DNA of 10,770 bases from Methylococcaceae bacterium (lineage in GTDB: Bacteria; Pseudomonadota; Gammaproteobacteria; Methylococcales; Methylomonadaceae). Within the stretch, counting starts at the first letter, position 1. Every line of letters starts with the position of its first letter. Both the position numbers and the translations under genes were made by a program. The stretch covers positions 1 through 10,770 of the forward strand of contig JABFST010000259.1 in assembly GCA_013140465.1 (NCBI GenBank). Reading direction: 5' to 3'. The notes beneath the pieces are model-generated. The model was not told the DNA's origin and did not search any database. It was given only the letters and a program-made list of their open reading frames with translations. This document shows, piece by piece, positions 1 through 6,153 of this stretch.

Positions 1-2
1 CG

Positions 3-515
3 ATATTTCCGACTGCCGCCATCATGCTAGGGCTAGAGCTAAACTTTGCCCACAACACCGCCCCCAGCGATTACAACTGGGCGATGGCAACCCACATCCT
101 GACCTCAATCATTGCTTTTAGCCTACTAAATATCGCCGCGCTACAAGCCATATTGCTCGCGATACAAGACCAACAGCTCAAAAGCCACCCCCCTAAACGG
201 CTGATCCAATCCTTGCCGCCCTTGCAAACAATGGAAACGCTATTGTTCCAAATGCTGATGACGGGCATTTTATTTTTGACTATAGCCCTCATCAGCGGCT
301 TTTTGTTTATAGAAGATTTGTTTGCCCAACACCTCGTCCATAAAACCGTGCTGTCCATTTTGGCTTGGCTGATTTTTACCGGACTGCTATTAGGCCGCAA
401 ACGCTACGGATGGCGCGGGCAAATCGCCATACAATGGACACTTATCGGCTTTGTGTCGCTATTATTGGCGTATTTTGGCAGCAAGCTGGTGTTGGAACTG
501 ATCTTGCACCGCTAG
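3..515 (+). CDS. ypjD: CcsA/YpjD-family inner membrane protein, C-terminal part
   Basis: The frame is open to the left edge, so this is the 3' part of a larger gene; the ATG at 24 is probably internal. The protein is very hydrophobic, with about four membrane segments (counted from 24: residues 24-46, 78-97, 107-124 and 135-158). Histidines sit at the start of two segments, in ATHILTSIIAFSLLN and HKTVLSILAWLIFTGLLLGR. It ends in a conserved-looking tail (RYGWRGQ, then AYFGSKLVLELIL). This pattern is typical of the YpjD branch of the cytochrome c assembly (CcsA) family, integral membrane proteins related to haem-handling cytochrome c biogenesis factors; the exact role of YpjD is poorly defined. 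It looks like a core gene flanking the accessory region. No clear terminator lies in the 29 bases before the next gene. Confidence 0.8.
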   Translation: MFPTAAIMLGLELNFAHNTAPSDYNWAMATHILTSIIAFSLLNIAALQAILLAIQDQQLKSHPPKRLIQSLPPLQTMETLLFQMLMTGILFLTIALISGFLFIEDLFAQHLVHKTVLSILAWLIFTGLLLGRKRYGWRGQIAIQWTLIGFVSLLLAYFGSKLVLELILHR

Positions 516-544
516 CCCACACCCAAAGCCCGTTATAGCGTAAA

Positions 545-1159
545 ATGCCTCAGCAATTTTGGAGTGATACTACGTTAGCTTTAAAAAATACGGGTTTAAT
601 CAGTGGAGACGATTATTTGAAAGGGGAACTTATTAGTGAAGTAAAACATGAACTCATAGAAGGTGTTGTTTATGCAATGGCTGAATGCAGTGCTAATCAC
701 CAAAGAATATCAGTCAACGTTTTAAGCAAATTTGCCAATCACTTGGAAAACAATCCTTGTGAACCTTTCGGTTCAGACCTGAAGCTAAAGATTAATTCAA
801 ATTTCTTTTATCCTGATGTCATGGTAGATTGTCGGTTTGATAATGCAACGCCATACTTTACTGAAACCCCGACGATTATTGTTGAAGTCTTATCTAAATC
901 CACGCGCAGGAACGATACCACCCTTAAGCTGATGTCTTATATCAACATCCCCAGCCTAAAGGAATATGTGCTGATTGAACAAGATTTTGTAGATATACAA
1001 GTTATGAGAAGAAGCGAAGGCTGGATACCCAAACATTATTTTTTAGGCGACGAGGTTACTTTTGCAGCCATAGGCTTAACCTTGCCCGTAGCAGACATTT
1101 ACCTTCGTGTACAAAACGATGATATGACGGAATTCTTGGACAATAAAGCACAAACGTAA
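545..1159 (+). CDS. Uma2-family (DUF820) PD-(D/E)XK nuclease-like protein
   Basis: A 204-residue protein with the usual Uma2 layout. An N-terminal segment (GDDYLKGELISEVKHELIEG, about 21-40) leads into VYAMAECSANHQ. The core has YPDVMVD with Asp91 and IIVEVLSKST with Glu114, then the RND and LKLMSYI segments and a closing strand KEYVLIEQ. These match the acidic positions of the restriction-endonuclease-like fold. The length is normal for the family. Uma2 proteins are abundant in cyanobacteria and in some proteobacteria and often occur in many copies per genome; their biological role is not established. ATG 545 is chosen because the next in-frame ATG (residue 45) would remove the conserved N-terminus, although no good Shine-Dalgarno sequence precedes 545. 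The gene is richer in A+T than the membrane gene upstream, consistent with acquisition. It stands alone, 29 bp after the previous stop. Confidence 0.85.
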   Translation: MPQQFWSDTTLALKNTGLISGDDYLKGELISEVKHELIEGVVYAMAECSANHQRISVNVLSKFANHLENNPCEPFGSDLKLKINSNFFYPDVMVDCRFDNATPYFTETPTIIVEVLSKSTRRNDTTLKLMSYINIPSLKEYVLIEQDFVDIQVMRRSEGWIPKHYFLGDEVTFAAIGLTLPVADIYLRVQNDDMTEFLDNKAQT

Positions 1160-1169
1160 ACATTCAGCC

Positions 1170-1297
1170 CCCCTCCTTAATAAGCAAAAGTATCTACACA
1201 AGTCATTAGCCCGTCATTCCGGCATGGATGCCAGTATGACGGTGCTTTTATAACTTGCTCAAACTTGTGTAGATACCTATGCCTTAATAAGGAGGGG
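1170..1297. repeat. MITE-like inverted repeat element
   Basis: The left arm, 1170-1203 (beginning cccctccttaataag), is the reverse complement of the right arm, 1263-1297 (ending cttaataaggagggg), with a few mismatches. The 14 inner bases of each arm (gtatctacacaagt / acttgtgtagatac) match perfectly. The arms enclose about 59 bp that carry a second palindrome. No coding sequence is present. The structure fits a small non-autonomous mobile element or dispersed palindromic repeat. It fills most of the gap between the Uma2 gene and the MntA/HepT pair. Confidence 0.7.
1211..1242. repeat. Inner palindrome of the MITE-like element
   Basis: The arm ccgtcattccggcat (1211-1225) pairs with atgccagtatgacgg (1228-1242), with two mismatches and a two-base loop. 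The motif resembles a dispersed short palindrome found in many proteobacterial genomes. Here it is nested inside the larger inverted repeat. Confidence 0.65.
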
Positions 1298-1301
1298 TTA
1301 G

Positions 1302-1325
1302 GGGAGGTTTTATTGAATACCTCCC
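1302..1325. repeat. Short hairpin before mntA
   Basis: The sequence gggaggt (1302-1308) pairs with acctccc (1319-1325) around a 10-base loop. It lies directly right of the MITE-like element and about 30 bp before the mntA ATG. No T-run follows, so an intrinsic terminator is not supported. It may be the outer end of the repeat element or a structure in the mntA leader. Confidence 0.45.
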
Positions 1326-1356
1326 GCCCCTATTGGGCCGCTTTAAACAGAAAATA

Positions 1357-1758
1357 ATGCACGCTACCGACCTTCAATTAGCCAGCTTAAATCACGGCCT
1401 AGCACAAATTCCAGAATTAGAGCTTGCTGTTTTGGTAGGCAGCCAGGCCAGCGGCAAAGCCCATGCTAACAGTGATTGGGATATTGCCATCCGTTGGCAT
1501 CGCCAGCCTAGTGCAGACATCATGTCAGTGTTAGGGCAAACAGAAACCTTACGGCGAAACTTGGCACAGCTGCTCAACGTAAGTGAACACAACATCGACT
1601 TGATTGATTTAAGCCGTGCACGGCTTACCATGCGTGCGGTGGCCGCAGAAGAAGGCATCGTCCTTAAAGGGGATGATACACTGGCATGGCATTATTTTTT
1701 ACAGCGGACTTGGCGCGAATTGGAAGACTATTACTGGGATCAATGTTATGCGGCTTGA
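1357..1758 (+). CDS. mntA: MntA-type nucleotidyltransferase antitoxin (type VII TA)
   Basis: A 133-residue minimal nucleotidyltransferase. The signature GS-x10-DxD is exact: Gly28-Ser29, then Asp40-Trp41-Asp42 in SDWDIAIR. A third likely metal-binding aspartate is in NIDLIDLS (Asp81). In the studied MntA/HepT systems the antitoxin uses ATP to AMPylate a tyrosine of the HEPN toxin and so inactivates it; that role is inferred here from the motif and the partner gene. ATG 1357 is preferred over the in-frame TTG at 1333, because the eight extra residues are not needed for the fold and neither start has a clear Shine-Dalgarno sequence. The 3' end overlaps hepT by 11 bases, implying translational coupling. 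The MITE-like repeat lies just upstream and could affect expression. Confidence 0.85.
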   Translation: MHATDLQLASLNHGLAQIPELELAVLVGSQASGKAHANSDWDIAIRWHRQPSADIMSVLGQTETLRRNLAQLLNVSEHNIDLIDLSRARLTMRAVAAEEGIVLKGDDTLAWHYFLQRTWRELEDYYWDQCYAA

Positions 1759-2164
1759 TTTATACTATTCAGAGTGTTGCCGTATTGCCCAAGAACAAAG
1801 TGCGGTGCTGCAAGAGGCCAAAGAAAAACTTAACTCTGGGCAAACGCTCAGTAAGCTAGAACAAAATGGTACACTACATGGTTTGCAAGTATTGGTTGAA
1901 AACGCCATAGGCAAAGCCAAACATTTATTAAAAGCGTTAGGTGAGCCTGTCCCCGTTTCTGCTTATGCTGCCTTTGCCAGCCTGCACACTAAAAAAATGC
2001 TCAGCGACACAGAACTACAACAACGGAATGCAGCAATTGGCTTACGCAACCGTATTGTCCATGAGTACATGAGTGTTGATATGGCTTTGGTTTTAGTGCT
2101 AGTAGACCAGCAAGGCTATCAATTTATTGTCGATTTTTTACGGCAACCCATGGCGATAAGTTAG
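1748..2164 (+). CDS. hepT: HepT-type HEPN toxin RNase (type VII TA)
   Basis: A 138-residue, largely helical protein of the HepT (DUF86) HEPN family. The active-site motif R-x4-H-x-Y is intact: Arg100, His105 and Tyr107 in RNRIVHEY. In characterised members Arg and His form the RNase site of the dimer, and the Tyr is the residue AMPylated by MntA. The frame is open further upstream (to 1616), but ATG 1748 gives the normal family length, starts at the first helix (MRLDLYYSECCRIA), and overlaps the mntA stop by 11 bases. A weak ggga at 1736-1739 is suitably placed as a ribosome binding site. Motif residues are all present, so the toxin looks functional. It forms a two-gene operon with mntA. Confidence 0.86.
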   Translation: MRLDLYYSECCRIAQEQSAVLQEAKEKLNSGQTLSKLEQNGTLHGLQVLVENAIGKAKHLLKALGEPVPVSAYAAFASLHTKKMLSDTELQQRNAAIGLRNRIVHEYMSVDMALVLVLVDQQGYQFIVDFLRQPMAIS

Positions 2165-2315
2165 CAAAACCAGCTTTGCCGAGTGGGCTGATCGCCTCGA
2201 TGCAGCCAAACAGAATCGAGGTTACAAGCTTCTGCAACCCTATCTAACCACCCAGCCTGACCCCCAACAAGCGAGTAATGAAAGCCATTTTATCCAAACA
2301 AGACCTTGCCATTAA
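2160..2315 (+). other. Possible relic of a coding frame between hepT and the aminotransferase
   Basis: Between a TAA at 2157 and a TAA at 2313 one frame stays open and reads like protein: TSFAEWADRLDAAKQNRGYK, then LLQPYLTTQPDPQQ. It has no start codon and overlaps the first 38 bases of the aminotransferase gene. SFxxWAxRL-type wording occurs in condensation-domain proteins, but the match is too short to name. It may be the tail of a deleted gene, or chance. Confidence 0.2.
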
Positions 2316-3447
2316 TGGCGCACCAGAAGCTTTTGAACAAGTGCTGCATGTAGGCCGCCCAAACATCGGCAGCCGTGAGGCTTTCAACAGCTACGTCGAT
2401 GCGATGTTTGAGTCCCGCTGGCTAAGCAACAACGGCCCTTTGGTGCAAGCTTTTGAACAGCGGGTTGCCAATTATTTGGGCGCCAAGCACTGCGTGGCCA
2501 TGTGTAACGGCACCGTGGCCTTGGAGATTGCCATTCGCGCCTTAGGTTTGCAAGGCGAAGTAATAGTGCCGTCTTATACCTTTATTGCCACCGCCCATGC
2601 TTTAAGCTGGCAAGGCATCACCCCAGTGTTTGCCGATATAAACCCGCTAACACACAACCTTGACCCAGTTGCCGTAGAGCGCATGATTACGCCACGCACC
2701 ACGGGCATTATTGGTGTGCATCTTTGGGGACGCGCCGCGCCCGTCGAAGACCTGCAAGCCATTGCCGATAAGCACGACCTACAATTAATGTTTGATGCCG
2801 CTCATGCGTTTAGTTGCTCACACCATGGCCAAAAAATCGGTAATTTTGGCCGCTGTGAAGTGTTTAGCTTCCATGCCACCAAGTTTTTTAATACCTTTGA
2901 AGGCGGGGCGGTCGTCACCAACGATGACGAACTCGCGGAAACCATGCGCTTGATGCGTAACTTTGGCTTTGCTGGCTTGGATAATGTCATCCACCCTGGC
3001 ACTAACGGCAAAATGATTGAAGTTGCTGCGGCGATGGGCTTGGTTAATCTGGATGCCATCGACAGCGTGATTGCCGCCAATCGGCGCAATTACCACGCTT
3101 ATGCCACTGATTTATCGGATTTACCGGGACTCACCTTACTCCCGTTCGACGTGAATGAGCAGAACAATTTCCAATATGTGGTCATTGAAATGGGCGCGGA
3201 CTGCCCAATTAGCCGCGACCAAATCATTCAAACCTTACATGCCGAAAATGTCCTGGCGCGTAAATATTTCTGGCCCGGTTGCCACAATATGAAGCCCTAC
3301 CGTGAGTTATATCCCCATGCTGGCCTGTTGTTACTAGAAACGCAAAAAGTAGCGGATAGGGTTGTTGTGTTACCGACAGGAACAACGCTGACAGACGAAA
3401 CTATTGCTACAATTTGCACCATTTTGCGGCTAGCCCTAGATCAATAA
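2278..3447 (+). CDS. DegT/DnrJ/EryC1/StrS-family PLP aminotransferase
   Basis: A 389-residue, full-length sugar aminotransferase. It starts with the family's substrate segment (VGRPNIG, then SRWLSNNGPLVQAFEQR), followed by CNGTVALEIAIRALG (cofactor phosphate region) and VPSYTFIATAHAL. DAAHAF supplies the pyridine-nitrogen aspartate (Asp173), and SFHATKFFNTFEGGAV supplies the Schiff-base lysine (Lys202). Family members transfer an amino group, usually from glutamate, to a keto group on a nucleotide-linked 6-deoxyhexose in the cytoplasm. The exact sugar cannot be read from the sequence; a dTDP-4-keto-6-deoxyhexose is one reasonable guess. No dehydratase or acetyltransferase partner is in the window. 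ATG 2278 has only a weak upstream gag, but gives the correct N-terminus. Its base composition is clearly more G+C-rich than that of the next two genes. Confidence 0.9.
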   Translation: MKAILSKQDLAINGAPEAFEQVLHVGRPNIGSREAFNSYVDAMFESRWLSNNGPLVQAFEQRVANYLGAKHCVAMCNGTVALEIAIRALGLQGEVIVPSYTFIATAHALSWQGITPVFADINPLTHNLDPVAVERMITPRTTGIIGVHLWGRAAPVEDLQAIADKHDLQLMFDAAHAFSCSHHGQKIGNFGRCEVFSFHATKFFNTFEGGAVVTNDDELAETMRLMRNFGFAGLDNVIHPGTNGKMIEVAAAMGLVNLDAIDSVIAANRRNYHAYATDLSDLPGLTLLPFDVNEQNNFQYVVIEMGADCPISRDQIIQTLHAENVLARKYFWPGCHNMKPYRELYPHAGLLLLETQKVADRVVVLPTGTTLTDETIATICTILRLALDQ

Positions 3448-3501
3448 ATGGAATACATAAAACTTAATACCGCTCAACGCTCAGGCGAGGCTTTGGGTTA
3501 G
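3448..3501 (+). other. 17-codon ORF fused to the aminotransferase stop (TAAATG), probable relic
   Basis: An ATG directly follows the aminotransferase TAA and opens a 17-residue frame (MEYIKLNTAQRSGEALG) that ends at TAG 3499-3501. A stop-start junction of this kind is typical of coupled operon genes, so this could be the first codons of a lost downstream gene. It could also be chance or a short leader. No match is recognised. Confidence 0.25.
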
Positions 3502-3503
3502 AT

Positions 3504-3510
3504 AAAAGGA
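3504..3510 (+). promoter_or_regulatory. Ribosome binding site of the ATP-grasp/HAD gene
   Basis: The sequence aaaagga is followed by seven bases and the ATG at 3518, good spacing that fixes this start. Confidence 0.7.
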
Positions 3511-3517
3511 TCTAAAC

Positions 3518-4795
3518 ATGAAAAAAGTAAACGTTCTTGTCTTTCCATGTGGCTCTGAAATAGGATTGGAACTGCATAGGTCGCTTCGCTTTTCCAAAGA
3601 AGTCAAGCTGTTTGGTGGTAGCAGCAAGTCGGATCATGGCGAATTTGTCTATGAGCGTCATATATCTGATATCCCATTTGTATCAGAACCAATGTTTCTG
3701 TCCCGTATCAATCAAGTAATTACGGAGCTTAACATCGATTACATTTTGCCTGCACATGACAGTGTTGTCTTGCAACTTGCCGAGTCTCAGCATAAAGGCG
3801 AGTTACTGTGCCCAGTAATCACGTCACCCCTTGAAACATGCCGTATTGCAAGATCGAAAAAACAAACAATGGAATTCTTCAAGGGTATCATTCGAACCCC
3901 TTATGTTTACAAGGAAATCAATCAAGTAACTGAATTTCCCGTTTTCCTAAAACCAGATGTAGGGCAAGGTTCGAAAGGAACAGTATTCGTAATGAGTAAA
4001 GAAGAAGCGCAATTCCACTTAGCTTATAATCAAGAACTACTCATCCTAGAATACCTACCTGGAGCAGAATACACGATAGACTGCTATACTGATAATGTCG
4101 GTGATCTCATTTTCTATGGCGGACGGCAACGATGCCGAATATCCAACGGAATTAGTGTTAACACAAAACCAGTGGTTATGGATGGCATTAAAGATATTGC
4201 CATAACAATAAACAAGCACTTAAACATGCGAGGAATGTGGTTTTTTCAAGTCAAGGAGACAAAAGATGGCGATCTGGCACTCATGGAAATTGCACCCCGT
4301 ATGGCAGGAACTATGGGTATGTATAGAAATCTGGGAGTGAATTTTGCGCTGATGAACATTTATGAGCTTGAGGGATACAAAATCAAAGCAATGCCAAACG
4401 CATTCAATATTGAGATGGATCGTGCCCTATGTTCCAGATTCAAGTTAAACATCAGTTATAAGGTTGCCTATGTTGATTTTGATGATTGCCTTCTAATTGA
4501 CCAGAAGATCAACACTTATCTAATAAGCTTCTTGTACCAATGTATAAATGAAGGCGTCCAGATAAATTTGCTCACACGCCACGCAGAAGAAATTCATAGC
4601 AGCCTAGCGAAATATAGAATGGAAGGTCTATTTGATTCCGTTATTCATTTGAGAAACGGCGAAAGAAAATCACAATATATACAACATGAAGAATCAATAT
4701 TCATTGATGACTCTTTTTCAGAAAGGGCAGAGGTTCAGTCCATATGTAAAATCCCAGTATTTGCCCCTGATGCTGTTGAATCGCTACTCAAATAG
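3518..4795 (+). CDS. ATP-grasp ligase fused to a C-terminal HAD-like domain
   Basis: A 425-residue two-domain protein. Residues 1 to about 310 are ATP-grasp: an N-terminal lobe (VNVLVFPCGSEIGLELHRSL), then FPVFLKP with Lys145, a flexible glycine loop GQGSKGT (149-155), a LILEYLPGAEYTID strand, and the metal-binding LMEIAPRMAG (Glu257, Arg261). Residues from about 316 are HAD-like: YVDFDDCL with Asp320/Asp322 (motif I), LLTRH with Thr353 (II), Lys384 in GERKSQ (III) and FIDDSFSER with Asp397/Asp398 (IV). ATP-grasp enzymes join a carboxylate to an amine or similar nucleophile through an acyl-phosphate; HAD domains commonly remove phosphate. A paired ligation and dephosphorylation of a small precursor, perhaps an amino acid placed on a sugar, is inferred. 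The substrate is unknown. The gene is two bases from the sulfotransferase gene and shares its AT-rich composition, so the two probably moved together. Confidence 0.85.
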   Translation: MKKVNVLVFPCGSEIGLELHRSLRFSKEVKLFGGSSKSDHGEFVYERHISDIPFVSEPMFLSRINQVITELNIDYILPAHDSVVLQLAESQHKGELLCPVITSPLETCRIARSKKQTMEFFKGIIRTPYVYKEINQVTEFPVFLKPDVGQGSKGTVFVMSKEEAQFHLAYNQELLILEYLPGAEYTIDCYTDNVGDLIFYGGRQRCRISNGISVNTKPVVMDGIKDIAITINKHLNMRGMWFFQVKETKDGDLALMEIAPRMAGTMGMYRNLGVNFALMNIYELEGYKIKAMPNAFNIEMDRALCSRFKLNISYKVAYVDFDDCLLIDQKINTYLISFLYQCINEGVQINLLTRHAEEIHSSLAKYRMEGLFDSVIHLRNGERKSQYIQHEESIFIDDSFSERAEVQSICKIPVFAPDAVESLLK

Positions 4796-4797
4796 GA
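4794..4797 (+). promoter_or_regulatory. Ribosome binding site deciding the sulfotransferase start
   Basis: agga at 4794-4797 overlaps the previous stop. It touches the ATG at 4798 with no spacer, but lies nine bases before the ATG at 4807, which makes 4807 the more likely start. Confidence 0.5.
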
Positions 4798-4806
4798 ATG
4801 GAAAAT

Positions 4807-5847
4807 ATGGCATTAAAAAATGACGATAAATCATTGTTTCTTAATCAACTTGATCTAAGATCACCGAATTTCAGAAGAAACAATGATCTTGAAAAATTGC
4901 TCGACGAGCTTTCTGGGTATCTTAGACCAATCGAAGCGGCTATAGAAAATAGATTTGCTATCCCCGCAATGCCCCCACTTTTTCTTGTCGGCAATCCGCG
5001 AAGCGGCACAAGTCTCTTTATGCAGTTTTTATCACTAACAAAAGGGTTTGCTGTTCCGACTAATCTTTTGTCGAGATTTTACTATGCACCCTTTTTAGGC
5101 GCGAAAATCCACGAACTTTTAACTAACCCTAAATATGATTTCAAGAATGAACTCAGTATTCTTGAAAACGCATTAACTTTGGAATCGGATATAGGAAAGG
5201 CTAAAGGCATGCTTGCGCCTAGTGAATTTTTTCATTTCTGGCGACAATTTCTACCAAGATACGACCCTCAATATTTAGATGACGATGATCTAAAAATGAT
5301 AGACATCAAAGGCTTGCAGAAAGGCATTGCTGCTATTGAATCGGTTTTTAACCGACCATTTGCAGCAAAAGCCATAATCCTCCAATATAATCTTGATGTA
5401 CTTTGTCAGGCTTTTCCGGATAGTCTTATAATATATATTTTCCGTAAACCAATATATATTATGCAGTCAATTTTACTGGCAAGGGAAAAATTTTATGGTG
5501 ATACTAGCATCTGGTGGTCTGTTAAACCTAAAGAATATGAACAGCTAAAGGATATGGATATTTATCATCAGATAGCAGGCCAAGTATATTATACTGAAAA
5601 GTCTATTGAAGAACAACTGCTTAATATTCATGAAAATAAAAAACTGATTATCAGCTATGAGGATTTCTGTTTAAATCCAAAGGCTGTTGCTGAAGTTATC
5701 AAAAAAAGATATTCTGATTTTGGATTTAATTTAGACATGAGTATTGATATGATTGATAGCTTAGAATCAAGGAATGAAATAAAAATAGCAAATTCAGAAA
5801 TTCACTATTTGGAAAATGCTTATGATTACTTTAAATCTTCGCATTAA
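4807..5847 (+). CDS. Sulfotransferase family protein
   Basis: A 346-residue cytosolic-looking protein without a signal peptide. It has the 5'-phosphosulfate loop LFLVGNPRSGTSLFMQF (Gly62 to Ser69 from this start) and the 3'-phosphate motif YIFRKPIYIMQS with Arg213 and Ser221, as in PAPS-dependent sulfotransferases. A late segment (KKLIISYEDFCLNPKAV) matches the usual helix where these enzymes finish the fold. It would move sulfate from PAPS to a hydroxyl or amine of an acceptor; the acceptor is unknown, though a polysaccharide precursor is suggested by context. An ATG at 4798 would add three residues, but its ribosome site is too close. The gene starts almost at the stop of the ATP-grasp/HAD gene, so the two are one transcription unit. 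It is strongly AT-rich compared with the flippase and glycosyltransferase genes, a sign of transfer. Confidence 0.85.
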   Translation: MALKNDDKSLFLNQLDLRSPNFRRNNDLEKLLDELSGYLRPIEAAIENRFAIPAMPPLFLVGNPRSGTSLFMQFLSLTKGFAVPTNLLSRFYYAPFLGAKIHELLTNPKYDFKNELSILENALTLESDIGKAKGMLAPSEFFHFWRQFLPRYDPQYLDDDDLKMIDIKGLQKGIAAIESVFNRPFAAKAIILQYNLDVLCQAFPDSLIIYIFRKPIYIMQSILLAREKFYGDTSIWWSVKPKEYEQLKDMDIYHQIAGQVYYTEKSIEEQLLNIHENKKLIISYEDFCLNPKAVAEVIKKRYSDFGFNLDMSIDMIDSLESRNEIKIANSEIHYLENAYDYFKSSH

Positions 5848-5855
5848 TCCCCAAC

Positions 5856-6046
5856 GAAATACAGCAACTGGCTGCGATTCTACTTCACGACATAACGCGA
5901 TAACTTTCACCACTTACTCAACGATTAAATTTTTAACAAAAATTATTGCTTGCGATTGAACAGCAATATGACATTAGATTCCTGATGAAAACATAGGTGC
6001 ACTAAACACCTTAGGCCAAATTGTGGCTTCAATAGGGGAGCTGTAA
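5856..6046 (+). pseudogene. Acyl carrier protein relic, frameshifted and degraded
   Basis: One frame reads EIQQLAAILLHDITR, like the first helix of an ACP. After two stops (5901, 5934) it continues KLLLAIEQQYDIRF. A one-base loss in the CC at 5981 shifts the frame, and the next frame reads PDENIGALNTLGQIVASIGEL to a TAA at 6044. Joined, IEQQYDIRF-PDENIGALNTLGQIVASI follows the ACP helix II to helix IV pattern (compare EEFGIEFPDE in ordinary ACPs). The DSL serine that carries phosphopantetheine is not readable in the damaged middle, so no working carrier can be made. An ACP in a polysaccharide locus usually serves N-acylation of an amino sugar or lipid-linked chemistry. This relic occupies most of the 306-bp gap (5848-6153); the rest holds the tandem repeat and no clear gene. 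Confidence 0.65.
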
Positions 6047-6113
6047 GTTCGTGGGCCGGATCAGTGGTCGCTATGGAAGGCAATGGAATTAAGTCGATTT
6101 GTTTAACAACACA

Positions 6114-6143
6114 ATGTATTATTTAAAAATGTATTATTTAAAA
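6114..6143. repeat. Two perfect copies of a 15-bp AT-rich tandem repeat
   Basis: The unit atgtattatttaaaa occurs at 6114-6128 and again at 6129-6143 without mismatch. It ends at the ribosome binding site of the methyltransferase gene. Perfect identity suggests a recent slippage duplication; it may alter the leader or promoter of the gene. Confidence 0.9.
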
Positions 6144-6147
6144 AGGA
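6143..6147 (+). promoter_or_regulatory. Ribosome binding site selecting the TTG start of the methyltransferase
   Basis: aagga lies six bases before the TTG at 6154. There is no ATG nearby in the frame that would keep the N-terminus, so the TTG start is supported by this site. Confidence 0.65.
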
Positions 6148-6153
6148 CATACT

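Noticed and set aside
1170..1297. Possible CRISPR repeat or transposase gene at the inverted repeat
   Set aside because: There is a single pair of inverted arms, no regularly spaced direct repeats and no coding sequence.
1616..1747. Upstream extension of the hepT frame
   Set aside because: It lies wholly inside mntA in a different frame, and the family N-terminus begins at ATG 1748.
2574..3096. Open frames on the minus strand inside the aminotransferase gene
   Set aside because: They are antisense to a well-conserved enzyme and show no protein-family features.
6073..6126. Short frame MEGNGIKSICLTT that resembles the first residues of ketoacyl-ACP synthase III
   Set aside because: Placement after an ACP relic is suggestive, but 17 codons without a ribosome site are too few to name a gene.
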